Source of the DNA: Allokutzneria sp. NRRL B-24872
GTDB lineage: Bacteria; Actinomycetota; Actinomycetes; Mycobacteriales; Pseudonocardiaceae
NCBI RefSeq assembly: GCF_002155965.1
Contig: NZ_MUMH01000085.1
Span: 62,001-126,000 of the forward strand
Length of the DNA stretch: 64,000 nt
Direction of reading: 5' to 3'
The translations under genes were made by a program, and so were the position numbers. The notes below the pieces were generated by a model. The model was not told the DNA's origin and made no database searches. It saw only the letters and a program-made list of their open reading frames with translations. Shown piece after piece: positions 32,560 through 40,373 of the stretch (within the stretch, counting starts at the first letter, position 1; each line of letters begins with the position of its first letter).

Positions 32560-33135
32560 GTGCTCGTTCTGGTCGACAACGCCGTCACCGACTCGGAGCG
32601 GGCTCGTGCGCTCCTCGACACCGCCGCACTCGAATACGAAGCGCACACGGTGGAGGCGAACGAGCACCTGCGCTCTGCGTTCGCGATTCGGTGTTCGGTC
32701 ATCCAGCGCCTCAAGCGATTCCGTTCCGCCATCAGCGGGACGGGCGAGGTCGTCGTACCTGAAGCGAAGGTGGTCGGTGACCCACACCCAGCGGTGACCG
32801 TCGCGATTCCCCAGGGGTTCACCGAGCGGACGATCAAGTCCTTCGCCAGAGCGGTGCGCCAACTGGTGCGGCTGGAGCGCCTTCCACCGGGTGACCCGGT
32901 GATGCAGGGCCGCAGGGTGCGGCGCACGGCGAGGGTCGGGCAGATCGGATGTCGACATCGCGCTGCGGGTGGCGGAGGAGCACTTCTTCGAGCTCGCGGA
33001 GAAGTGCCTGGCGCGGGCGCGCCCCGGAACCGAGCTGCGCAAGCGAACGCTGTCCCGGATACGCGGGAACGGCCAGCTATCCTCCTTCGACCTGGGCGTC
33101 GAGTTCACCGCCAACCGTATCGAGCTGGTGGATGA
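32560..33135 (+). other. Uncertain reading frame in a degraded-looking stretch
   Basis: From GTG 32560 the frame gives VLVLVDNAVTDSERARALLDTAALEYEAHTVEANEHLRSAF and keeps about 80 percent G/C third positions until near 32950, after which it becomes Arg/Gly-rich noise. At that point the +1 frame carries SDVDIALRVAEEHFFELAEKC, the next gene. So the stretch may be a remnant, or an upstream domain of the next gene separated by a frameshift near 32945. No ribosome site and no recognisable family. The opposite strand is also open but no better. Confidence 0.25.
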
Positions 33136-33238
33136 GCGAGTGTCCTTCTCCGTTCAGTTCTCGGTGCTGAGGATTGGCGGGAAGTTGGACACACCGCCCT
33201 ACTGCTCGCTCAACCGGGGAGCCAATGAACCACGTTGA
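32969..33238 (+). CDS. Small hypothetical protein, 89 aa
   Basis: From GTG 32969: AEEHFFELAEKCLARARPGTELRKRTLSRIRGNGQLSSFDLGVEFTANRIELVDERVSFSVQFSVLRIGGKLDTPPYCSLNRGANEPR. The second half reads as alternating beta strands. The frame is coding-like upstream to about 32942, so the true start may be non-standard or in a different frame. Its stop overlaps the next ATG by 14 bases, suggesting co-translation. No family recognised. Confidence 0.45.
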   Translation: MAEEHFFELAEKCLARARPGTELRKRTLSRIRGNGQLSSFDLGVEFTANRIELVDERVSFSVQFSVLRIGGKLDTPPYCSLNRGANEPR

Positions 33239-33575
33239 CGAACTGAAGTTCCTCGTCATGGTCGAGGGGGCGTCCGGCGACCGGGTCGTCGCGGCCCTTC
33301 AAGGGCTCGACGGCGCCGAGTCCGGCGAGTACGGCCGAATCGTGCTCCGCGGGAACCACGTCGACGTGCGGGAGAACGACGATGCCGACCCGGTCCGCGC
33401 CGCGGCGGGCGAGGACGACTTCCTCTACTTCGCGTGGGAGGTCCAGGTGATGCCGGTGATCGGCCCGAACGTCACCTGGGAGTCGCAGATCGCGTTGGCG
33501 CGGCTGATTCGCGATGGCCTCATCGCCGAGGACCTTCGGGTAGAGGTGCTCGCGAGCTTCGAGGACGAGGTGTGA
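33225..33575 (+). CDS. Hypothetical protein, 116 aa, upstream of a P-loop kinase
   Basis: ATG 33225 has GGGGAG 4 bases upstream. The protein is acidic: HVDELKFLVMVEGASGDRVVAALQGLDGAESGEYGRIVLRGNHVDVRENDDADPVRAAAGEDDFLYFAWEVQVMPVIGPNVTWESQIALARLIRDGLIAEDLRVEVLASFEDEV. It resembles a compact alpha/beta immunity- or SMI-like protein in composition, but no motif proves that. Its TGA overlaps the kinase GTG (GTGA), so the two products are made together. Confidence 0.68.
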   Translation: MNHVDELKFLVMVEGASGDRVVAALQGLDGAESGEYGRIVLRGNHVDVRENDDADPVRAAAGEDDFLYFAWEVQVMPVIGPNVTWESQIALARLIRDGLIAEDLRVEVLASFEDEV

Positions 33576-34159
33576 GCGTTTCCGGGGTGCCGCTGCTGAT
33601 CCACGTGAACGGTCCCTCCGGTGCCGGGAAGTCGACGTTCGCGCGGGCCTACGCCGACCGGCACCCGGGCGTGCTCAACCTCGACATCGACCAGGTGGTG
33701 AGCATGGTCGGCGGTTGGCGCGAGGACTTCTGGACGGCGTTCAAGGCCGGGCGGCGGCTGGCGGTCGGCATGGCGGAGACGCACCTGCGGACGGGGCACG
33801 ACGTGGTGATGCCGCAGCTGGTGACCGGCCCGCACGAGATCGCGGAGTTCGAGGCGGCCGCCGAGCGCGCCGGGGCGGAGTACCGCGAGGTCGTGCTGGC
33901 CGTTGACAAGCAGCGGATGCACGAGCGGTTCTCGTGCCGGGCAAGGGAAAACGCCTCCGAGCTGGACCGCCGCGTCGACGAGGTGGTCGCGCGAGGCGGC
34001 GGGCCGGTGCTGCTGGAGCGAATCCACGACCAGCTCTCCGCCTACCTCGAAACCCGCCCGGAACACCTGGTGGTGCACGCCGACGACCTCGGCCCGGACG
34101 AGACCTACGACGCGGTGCTCGCCCTGCTGGCTCAGCGTTCGCCGAGCACCTTCTCCTGA
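33572..34159 (+). CDS. P-loop kinase (AAA_33/zeta-toxin-like)
   Basis: 195 residues. Walker A in IHVNGPSGAGKSTFARAYADRHPGVLNLDIDQV, with the D-x-D following the first helix as in small-molecule kinases; LVLAVDKQRMHERFSCR supplies lid Arg residues. The family phosphorylates antibiotics, nucleosides or UDP-sugars (zeta toxins). Substrate unknown; the helical lid and HDVVMPQLVTGPHEIAEFE region are unlike true zeta toxins. GTG 33572 overlaps the previous stop. The end overlaps a convergent gene by 28 bases. Confidence 0.82.
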   Translation: MSVSGVPLLIHVNGPSGAGKSTFARAYADRHPGVLNLDIDQVVSMVGGWREDFWTAFKAGRRLAVGMAETHLRTGHDVVMPQLVTGPHEIAEFEAAAERAGAEYREVVLAVDKQRMHERFSCRARENASELDRRVDEVVARGGGPVLLERIHDQLSAYLETRPEHLVVHADDLGPDETYDAVLALLAQRSPSTFS

Positions 34160-34359
34160 CGGGACAGGCTCAGCGCGAAGTAGCACAGCGCGAGCAGGCC
34201 GACCACGGCGAGGCAGGCGCCGTAGGCCAGCGCGGCGTGCCACCAGACGATCGGTTCGTCCATCCTGATCAGGGCGACGGTGACGTAGCACGCCGCCGCG
34301 AACCCGATCGCGCCGTCGATCAGCCAGAAGACGGACCACGAGCGGTCAGACGATCTCAT
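34132..34359 (-). CDS. Small two-span membrane protein, 75 aa
   Basis: SVFWLIDGAIGFAAACYVTVALIRM and IVWWHAALAYGACLAVVGLLALCYFALSLS are two transmembrane helices, separated by a short DEPIV turn, with charged ends (MRSSDRS and RQEKVLGER). ATG 34359. No family recognised. Monocistronic, convergent with the kinase operon. Confidence 0.65.
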   Translation of the reverse strand: MRSSDRSWSVFWLIDGAIGFAAACYVTVALIRMDEPIVWWHAALAYGACLAVVGLLALCYFALSLSRQEKVLGER

Positions 34360-34373
34360 GTGATCATGCTAGT

Positions 34374-34401
34374 GCGGCTCGCACCCGAGGGCACGAGCCG
34401 C
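34374..34401 (-). terminator. Hairpin terminator after the DUF4246 gene
   Basis: GCGGCTCG and CGAGCCGC pair perfectly (8 bp, 12-base loop), 13 bases past the DUF4246 stop on the minus strand. Confidence 0.68.
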
Positions 34402-34413
34402 GATCGAGTGGTC

Positions 34414-35892
34414 TCAGTGCTCGCAGAGGGAGAACTCCCGCTCGTACAGCTCCTCGTTGTGCTCGTCGACGAAGAACTTCCGCTCGCGCATCAGCTCTTC
34501 GCGGAACTCCTTGGCCTGCGCCAAGGACATGGTCGAGGTCGGCGACCACGGCTGCTGCGGCGGCACGTCAGAGGTGGAGGTGATCCGCGCGGAGGGGTCG
34601 ACGAGGAAGAAGACCAAGACCTTGCGGTGACCCGGCCGCGTCGGGTCGGCGAGGCGGAACGGGGCGACCCGGTGCTGAAGGATGTTCGGGAACGCCAGGC
34701 AGCGGCCCGCGCGGGTCTCGACCGCGCCCAACGCCTGGTTCAGCTGGTCCTCGTTGTTGAGGCCGTAGACCTCGCGCATGCCCGGCTCGTCGTTCTGCTC
34801 GTAGTCGGGGTCGTCGACCGCCGCGCGGAACCCCAGCTCGCTGTCGGTGATGTTCTCGTTGTCCCAGTAGTGGATGACGGTGGAGACGATGCGCTCGTTC
34901 ATCATCCCCTCCACGTGCCAGCTGCCGCCGGCGTACTCGGGCTTCTCCGGGGTGAGGTGGATGGAGGCGAGCTTGACGATCACCTGGAGCTGACGGCCGC
35001 GCAGGTCGAGCGGGACAACCTCGCCGGGCGGGGTGAAGGCGGGTGCGTCCGGCAGTACCGGGAGGCGGTTGTCCCACCACTCGTCCATGGCCGTGTAGTA
35101 CGTGCTCAAGGCTTCCTGGTCTCCGGCGGGCGGTCGGACCGGCTCGTCGGAGTACCACGAGAAGGGATCGGCCTCGATCCTCAGCGGTCGAGGACTGCGC
35201 AGGTCCGCGAGCACCTTCTCGAACAGCGGGCGCACGCGCGCGAAGAGCGGCGGCAGGACGTCGGCGAGGTCGCGGTGGTCCTCGGGGTGGACGTTGTTGA
35301 CGTAGGAACGGAAAACGGCCTCACCTTCGGCGTTGACGTCGACATCCGTCGGCAGCCACTGGAACTTCTCCGACCACGCGTAGCGCGCTCCGTCGGCCTC
35401 CGGGTTCTGCCAGACCGAGTCCTCGACCGGGCTCACCTTGCGCACCAGGCAGAACAGCGAGGGGTGGACGAGGTCGAGCACCTGCTCGTCGGAGCCCGGG
35501 TGCCAGTCCAGCTCGGCGTCGGGAACCTCCTCCAGCGCCCGGACCGCCTCGCGCAGCCGGGATCGCAGCTCCTCGTCGATCAGGGAGTCCGACTGCCACA
35601 CGCCGTCCACTGAGGACACTTCGATGCCGGTCCGCTCGTCCCGGAGCGCGGCGTAGTGCGCCAGTTCCGCGAGCACGTAACGGATCTGGGCCTCCGTCAG
35701 GCCCGCGTCGGCCGCTTCCCGGCTCCACCTGGCGACGATGTCGGCGTCATGCATCTTCTCGAACCACCGCGGCTTCGAGCGGATCTCAGCGCTGAGGCGC
35801 GTCATCTCCAGCTCGCGCAACGTCCTCGGCTTGGACACCGGCACCTTGTGCGCGACGAGGAAGGGCAGCGGGAATGCGGCTAGGTCGGTCAT
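34414..35892 (-). CDS. DUF4246 family protein (putative Fe(II)/2-oxoglutarate oxygenase fold)
   Basis: 492 residues. LPFLVAHKVPVSKPRTLRELEMTRLSAEIRSKPRWFEKMHD at the start, SEKFQWLPTDVDV, YVNNVHPEDHRDLADVLPPLF, LQVIVKLASIHLTPEKPEYAGGSWHVEGMMNERIV and PNILQHRVAPFRLADPTRPGHRKVLVFFLVDP follow the DUF4246 pattern. The W-H-V-E, Q-H-R-V and R-P-G-H-R-K elements could be the H-x-E...H iron triad and the oxoglutarate Arg of a jelly-roll oxygenase (inference). Family best known from fungi. Single gene with its own terminator. Confidence 0.8.
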   Translation of the reverse strand: MTDLAAFPLPFLVAHKVPVSKPRTLRELEMTRLSAEIRSKPRWFEKMHDADIVARWSREAADAGLTEAQIRYVLAELAHYAALRDERTGIEVSSVDGVWQSDSLIDEELRSRLREAVRALEEVPDAELDWHPGSDEQVLDLVHPSLFCLVRKVSPVEDSVWQNPEADGARYAWSEKFQWLPTDVDVNAEGEAVFRSYVNNVHPEDHRDLADVLPPLFARVRPLFEKVLADLRSPRPLRIEADPFSWYSDEPVRPPAGDQEALSTYYTAMDEWWDNRLPVLPDAPAFTPPGEVVPLDLRGRQLQVIVKLASIHLTPEKPEYAGGSWHVEGMMNERIVSTVIHYWDNENITDSELGFRAAVDDPDYEQNDEPGMREVYGLNNEDQLNQALGAVETRAGRCLAFPNILQHRVAPFRLADPTRPGHRKVLVFFLVDPSARITSTSDVPPQQPWSPTSTMSLAQAKEFREELMRERKFFVDEHNEELYEREFSLCEH

Positions 35893-35924
35893 GCTCTCTG
35901 TTCTCTCACAGGGATTCCCGGCGC

Positions 35925-36575
35925 TCAGGCGAGGCCGGACTGGTAGGCGAAGACGACGAGCTGGGCGCGGTCGCGGGCACCGAGCTTGATCATGGCCCGG
36001 CTGACGTGCGTGCGGGCGGTCGCGGGGCTGACGTGCAGGCGCTCGCCGATCTCGTGGTTGTTCAGGCCCTCCGCGACGAGCACCAGGACCTCGCGCTCGC
36101 GTTCGGTGAGCTGGCCGAGCTGCGGGTGCGGGGTGCGCGTGCGCGGGGACGCGGCGAGGAATTCGGCGATCACGGTCCGCGTGACGGTGGGGGCGAGCAG
36201 CGCGCCGCCGTCCGCGACGGTGCGGATGGCCTCCAGCAGCGCGGCGGGCTTGGTGTCCTTCAGCAGGAAGCCGCTCGCGCCGACGCGCAGCGCCTCGAAC
36301 ACGTACTCGTCGCGCTCGAAGGTGGTCAGCACGATCACCTTGGTCTCGGCGAGCTCGGCGTGGGTGAAGATGCGCCGAGCGGCTTCGAGGCCGTCGATGC
36401 CGGGCATGCGGATGTCCATCAGCACGACCTGGGGGCGGGTGCGCAGCGCGGCCTCCACGGCGGCGAGCCCATCGGCCGCCTCCCCGGCGACGGAGAAGCC
36501 GTCGGTGTGCTCGAGCAGGGTGCGCAGCCCGATCCGGACGAGGTCCTGGTCGTCGACGACCAGCACGTCGATCAT
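35925..36575 (-). CDS. NarL/LuxR-family response regulator (second system)
   Basis: 216 residues. Receiver domain: VLVVDDQDLVRIGLR, phosphoacceptor D54 in VVLMDIRMPGIDGLEA, Thr in IVLTTFERDEYVFEALRVGASGFLLKD. The LuxR domain: LTEREREVLVLVAEGLNNHEIGERLHVSPATARTHVSRAMIKLGARDRAQLVVFAYQSGL. ATG 36575 overlaps the stop of the DUF2269-like membrane gene (ATGA). Its likely kinase is on the opposite strand at 37908, at the end of the divergent operon. Confidence 0.92.
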   Translation of the reverse strand: MIDVLVVDDQDLVRIGLRTLLEHTDGFSVAGEAADGLAAVEAALRTRPQVVLMDIRMPGIDGLEAARRIFTHAELAETKVIVLTTFERDEYVFEALRVGASGFLLKDTKPAALLEAIRTVADGGALLAPTVTRTVIAEFLAASPRTRTPHPQLGQLTEREREVLVLVAEGLNNHEIGERLHVSPATARTHVSRAMIKLGARDRAQLVVFAYQSGLA

Positions 36576-37084
36576 CGGATTCCCTTGGCAGCCGCAGTGG
36601 TCACGGCGGTCATCGTACGGACGCGGCCCCTCGGTTTGAACACCGACAGCACGATCGCCACGAGCACGACCGTCGACGACACCAGCGGCGGGAACAGCAT
36701 CGACGACATGTCGGGCAGCGAGCCGGTCCGCGCGAGCGCGGCGAGTTCGGTGGCGCCCGGCCCGAGCAAGAACAGCACGAGGACGACGAGCACCACGTTG
36801 AGCACGAGCTTCACCGCGACCCACCAGTAGCGGACGAGCCCGTACTTCGAACCGAGCCCGAGCACGACACCGCTCAGGAACGTGAGCACACCGACCACGG
36901 CGAGCGGCCACGTGGCGAAGGTCGCGATGCTCGCGGCCGCCGCGCCGGAGCCGAAGGGGTCGGCGGTGAGCGCGGTGACGACGAGGACACCGAGCACGAC
37001 GTCCATGCCGAGCCACGCGCCCGCCGCGGCGATGTGCACGGTCAGCGTGAGTTTGCGCGTGCGCGCGGAGAGCCTGGGGAACAT
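36572..37084 (-). CDS. Four-span membrane protein (DUF2269-like)
   Basis: 170 residues. LTLTVHIAAAGAWLGMDVVLGVLVVTAL, FATWPLAVVGVLTFLSGVVLGLGSKYG, WWVAVKLVLNVVLVVLVLFLLGPG and LVSSTVVLVAIVLSVFKPRGR give four helices; the H-x-x-x-x-x-W in the first and GLGSKYGLVRYWWVAVKL resemble DUF2269 proteins. GGGAGGAAGG precedes ATG 37084. Co-translated with the response regulator, so it may be its sensor partner or target. Confidence 0.78.
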   Translation of the reverse strand: MFPRLSARTRKLTLTVHIAAAGAWLGMDVVLGVLVVTALTADPFGSGAAAASIATFATWPLAVVGVLTFLSGVVLGLGSKYGLVRYWWVAVKLVLNVVLVVLVLFLLGPGATELAALARTGSLPDMSSMLFPPLVSSTVVLVAIVLSVFKPRGRVRTMTAVTTAAAKGIR

Positions 37085-37167
37085 GAGCCTTCCTCCCGGT
37101 CTGGTGGAGGAGTCCGATCGTGCTCGACGCGACCGCGGTCGACATCCGCACCACGGCGGCCCTGTTC

Positions 37168-37185
37168 CTACGTTCACGGGCGTAG
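37168..37185. promoter_or_regulatory. Short inverted repeat in the divergent two-component gap
   Basis: CTACG and CGTAG face each other across 8 bases, between the two divergent operons that carry the halves of the system. A related GTAGTCGGAAGTAC follows at once. Candidate response-regulator site. Confidence 0.4.
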
Positions 37186-37261
37186 TCGGAAGTACGCGGC
37201 CGGACCGGCGACGCGGCGCGGCGATTTCGCGAGGGTTGTGGCCGAGCGAAAGGAAACCACC

Positions 37262-37888
37262 ATGACCACCACCGAAATCCGCCCCGCCGCCCCGCTGGTC
37301 GGTGCCGCGAGCTTCCTGGCCCTCTACCTGTCCGTGGACTTCGCGACCTCGCCGCTGCGCGAGGGCGACATGCCGTTGCCCGGCGCTCCCGTGCCCGAGG
37401 TCTACGAGTTCCTGGTGAACAACAGCGCGTCGTCGATCGTCGGCGGAATCCTGCAATTCGCTTCTGTGATCGGCTTTCTGCTGTTCTTCCGCCGCGTCTC
37501 GACGAAGCCCCTCGGCGCCTTCGCGGGCTGGACCGCCGTGGTGTCGATGGTGCTCACGGCGGTGCTCATGATCGTGCTCGGGAGCTTCGCGCCGTCGCTC
37601 TCACCGGAGCTGGCCAGCACCGTTCGCGGCATCAGCTTCACACTGGGCGGCGTGGTGCACGTCGTGGCACTCGGTGTGTTCCTGCTCGTTGAGGTGGCCC
37701 GTGCGGGCGGCTGGACGAAGGCGGTGCGCGTGACCGCGTGGGTCGGTGCCGTTCCCGCGATGCTGTCGATCAGCTCCACGGTGTGGTTCATGGCGTCGAT
37801 CCTGCTGCCGCTCGGCCGCGTCCTGTCGATGATCGCGCTCGTCACGGCGGGTGTGAGCCTGCTTCGGGGACGCGGTGTGCGAGCCTGA
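37262..37888 (+). CDS. Six-span membrane protein (DUF4386-like)
   Basis: 208 residues. PLVGAASFLALYLSVDFATS, SIVGGILQFASVIGFLLFFRRV, FAGWTAVVSMVLTAVLMIVLGSFA, GISFTLGGVVHVVALGVFLLVEVARA, VTAWVGAVPAMLSISSTVWFMASILLPLGR and LSMIALVTAGVSLL are the hydrophobic segments. General layout is that of DUF4386-type proteins, but I am not certain of the family. ATG 37262 after AAAGGAAACCACC. First gene of an operon with the histidine kinase. Confidence 0.75.
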   Translation: MTTTEIRPAAPLVGAASFLALYLSVDFATSPLREGDMPLPGAPVPEVYEFLVNNSASSIVGGILQFASVIGFLLFFRRVSTKPLGAFAGWTAVVSMVLTAVLMIVLGSFAPSLSPELASTVRGISFTLGGVVHVVALGVFLLVEVARAGGWTKAVRVTAWVGAVPAMLSISSTVWFMASILLPLGRVLSMIALVTAGVSLLRGRGVRA

Positions 37889-37907
37889 GTCCTCCCAGGA
37901 AGGGCGA

Positions 37908-39023
37908 ATGCCGGTGACGACACGACCAGGGCGGCGCTCCACCATCACCTCGGGCGCGCTCGCCGCGACGCTGATGGCGATCTGCTTGTGCTCCGCCCCG
38001 TTCCTGCCCGTCTGGCTCGAAGGGCAGCAGAAGGTCGACCTGCTCGGCTACGTGCTCCTGGCCAGCGCCTGCGCACCGGTTGCGGTGCGCGGGCGCTTCC
38101 CGCTCGCTGCGCTGGCCGTGACGACCGCGGCGGTGTCGATCTACCTCATCCAGCGCTACCCCTACGGCCCGGTGTTCCTGCCGTTGACGGTCGTCGTCTA
38201 CGCGATCGGCAGGCGTCAGCCCACCGTCCGCGCGGTCGCGCTCGGCGTCGTCGCCTTCGCCGCGCTCACGGTCAACATGTTCACCGGGAAGTTCCCCGTC
38301 GACCTCAGTGGAATGATCTTCGCCGCCGCGTGGATCGCGGTGCCGTTGACGATCGGCATCGCGCGGCGACTCGTCACGGAGTCACAGGCGCGCGAACGCG
38401 CCGAGACCGAGCTGCGCAAGCTCGACGACGAGCGCCTGCGGCTCGCGACCGAGGTGCACGACATCGTGGGGCACGGCCTCGCCGCGATCCAGATGCAGGC
38501 CGACATCGCGCTGCACCTCGCCGACACCAAGCCGGAGCAGGCGCGGACGGCCTTGCGCGCCATCAGCTCCGCCAGCGCTTCCGCCCTCGCCGAACTCCGC
38601 GCGACGCTGAGCGCGATCGCTCCCCGCGAGGACAGCGGCCTCCACGCGCCCACGCCCGGGCTCGCGCGCGTGGAGGAGACCTGTCAGCGCGTGCGCGAAG
38701 CCGGGGTCGACGTCGCGCTCTCCTTCGCCGGCCGACGGCGGAGCCTGCCGCCGGACACCGATGTGGTCGCGTACCGGCTCGTGCAGGAGTCGTTGACCAA
38801 CGTGGTGAAACACGCCGCCGAGCCGCGAGCCGGTGTTCGGATCGACTACCGGCCGGAGTCCGTCGCGCTCACCATCAGCAGCCCGCACGACGGCTCGCCC
38901 GTGGTGGAGGGTTTCGGCATTCGCGGGATGCGGCGCCGCGTGGAGCGCCTCGACGGCGAGTTCGAGGTCACCCACGCCGACGCGTTCACCGTCCGCGCGG
39001 TCCTGCCCACCCCCGCGCCGTAG
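37908..39023 (+). CDS. Sensor histidine kinase (second system, HisKA_3)
   Basis: 371 residues. Four or five hydrophobic segments (about 15-35, 46-60, 66-82, 88-101, 135-152) precede the dimerisation helix with H184 in LATEVHDIVGHGLAAIQMQADIALHLA. The ATPase domain has VQESLTNVVKHA and GFGIRGMRRRVERL, but its G1 region (ISSPHDGSPV) is reduced, as in many DesK-like kinases. AGGAAGG precedes ATG 37908. It has no adjacent regulator on its own strand; the partner is encoded divergently. Confidence 0.9.
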   Translation: MPVTTRPGRRSTITSGALAATLMAICLCSAPFLPVWLEGQQKVDLLGYVLLASACAPVAVRGRFPLAALAVTTAAVSIYLIQRYPYGPVFLPLTVVVYAIGRRQPTVRAVALGVVAFAALTVNMFTGKFPVDLSGMIFAAAWIAVPLTIGIARRLVTESQARERAETELRKLDDERLRLATEVHDIVGHGLAAIQMQADIALHLADTKPEQARTALRAISSASASALAELRATLSAIAPREDSGLHAPTPGLARVEETCQRVREAGVDVALSFAGRRRSLPPDTDVVAYRLVQESLTNVVKHAAEPRAGVRIDYRPESVALTISSPHDGSPVVEGFGIRGMRRRVERLDGEFEVTHADAFTVRAVLPTPAP

Positions 39024-39101
39024 CCGCTGCGTCAGCGGACGTAGGCGGGGTGTCGCTCGGGAACGGATTCGCGAAGTGCTTGGGACAACGAGGCTTTCCT
39101 C

Positions 39102-40373
39102 ATGAGAGCACACATCGTGAAGATGATCGCCGCGATCGCCTTGGGGGCGGTGCTCGCCGGGTGCGGCGCGGACTCGGCGAACGAGAGCGTCACGGAGTGG
39201 TTGGACTCGCGGAGCACGCCGTTGCGCGGCACCGACCCCCGTGAATCGGTCGAAGAGCTTGCGGCACTGGGGAAAACGGTCGGGAGCGCGGAGATCGTCG
39301 GGCTCGGTGAGCACGCGCACGGCCTGGCCGAGATCACCCGGCTGAAGCACCGAGCGGCGCGCTACCTGGTGGAGGAGCTGGGGTTCAGGACGATCGCCTG
39401 GGAGGAGGACTGGAGCCTCGGCACGCAGATCGACGACTACGTCCACGGCAGGCGCCACGACCGCGACGCGCTCATCGGCCAGATGAGTTCTGGTTGGCGC
39501 TTCAAGGAAATCGCCGAGTTCGTGGACTGGATTCGCGACTACAACCGGACTCACCAGGACAAGGTCCGCTTCTTCGGCGTCGAGTACTACGCGACGCGCC
39601 CGTTCGTCTACGACGACATCGAGGCCCACATCGCCCGCCACGCGCCGTCCTCGCTGGCGACGGCTCGCACGTACCTGGCCGCGCTCAAGCCGAAGTCCGA
39701 CGACATCGGCAAGCACCTCCGGTGGTACATGGCGCAGATCGACAAGAAACCCTATGTGCGCCAAGCAGAACAGCTCTACGACCTCGTGCGCGGGCTTCCC
39801 CAGGGGGACGCGGTCGCCGAGCACGGCGCGCGGCAGATCCGGTCGTTCTACTCCGCGTTCGTCGATCTGGCGAAGACGCCGGCGTTCCGGGACGCGCGCG
39901 CCGCGGAGAACCTGAGCTGGCTGCGGAAGAACGACACCGGCAAGATCGTGTACTGGGCGGCGTCAGCGCACACCGCCGACCTGCCCGCGCTCACGATCTC
40001 GCAGCCACAGGGCCCGCCCGTCTCCTTCGCGAGCGTGGGTTCCTTCCTGCGCAAGGAATTCCGGTACCTCTCCGTCGGATTCACTTATCACCACGGCACG
40101 TACGGGGCGGCGCAGGGCGTGATCGACCTGCCGAGGCCCCCGGCGGAGTGGTTCGAGCACGAGCTGGGTAAGGCCCGTGGTGACCAGTACGTCGTCGATC
40201 TGCGCGGCCCGGCGAGCCCGGCGGTGCGCGCGTGGCTCGACGCGCCGAGACACGCGCGCGGCTATCCCGAGGCCGGGCTCGCCTCCACGATGAGCGGCGG
40301 CACCCCCGCGCAGTGGTTCGACGTCATAGTCCACCGCGCGGAGGTGTCTCCCGCTACGCCGCTGACGAAGTAG
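39102..40373 (+). CDS. Erythromycin esterase-family lipoprotein
   Basis: 423 residues. A lipoprotein signal ends VLAGC (Cys20 lipidated), so the enzyme is anchored outside the membrane. The Ere-like core has EIVGLGEHAHGLAEITRLKHRAARYLVEELGFRTIAWEEDW, VRFFGVEYY, IVYWAASAHTADL and a C-terminal GFTYHHGTYGA, with the conserved Glu and His of the family active site. Known members open macrolide lactones or hydrolyse succinoglycan esters; substrate here unknown. The 3' end overlaps a convergent hydrolase gene by 20 bases. Confidence 0.85.
   Translation: MRAHIVKMIAAIALGAVLAGCGADSANESVTEWLDSRSTPLRGTDPRESVEELAALGKTVGSAEIVGLGEHAHGLAEITRLKHRAARYLVEELGFRTIAWEEDWSLGTQIDDYVHGRRHDRDALIGQMSSGWRFKEIAEFVDWIRDYNRTHQDKVRFFGVEYYATRPFVYDDIEAHIARHAPSSLATARTYLAALKPKSDDIGKHLRWYMAQIDKKPYVRQAEQLYDLVRGLPQGDAVAEHGARQIRSFYSAFVDLAKTPAFRDARAAENLSWLRKNDTGKIVYWAASAHTADLPALTISQPQGPPVSFASVGSFLRKEFRYLSVGFTYHHGTYGAAQGVIDLPRPPAEWFEHELGKARGDQYVVDLRGPASPAVRAWLDAPRHARGYPEAGLASTMSGGTPAQWFDVIVHRAEVSPATPLTK

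Noticed and set aside
33572-34159. A zeta-toxin/epsilon-antitoxin system
   Set aside because: The kinase has a P-loop but lacks the recognisable UNAG-binding pattern, and the 116-residue partner does not look like epsilon; left as a kinase of unknown substrate.
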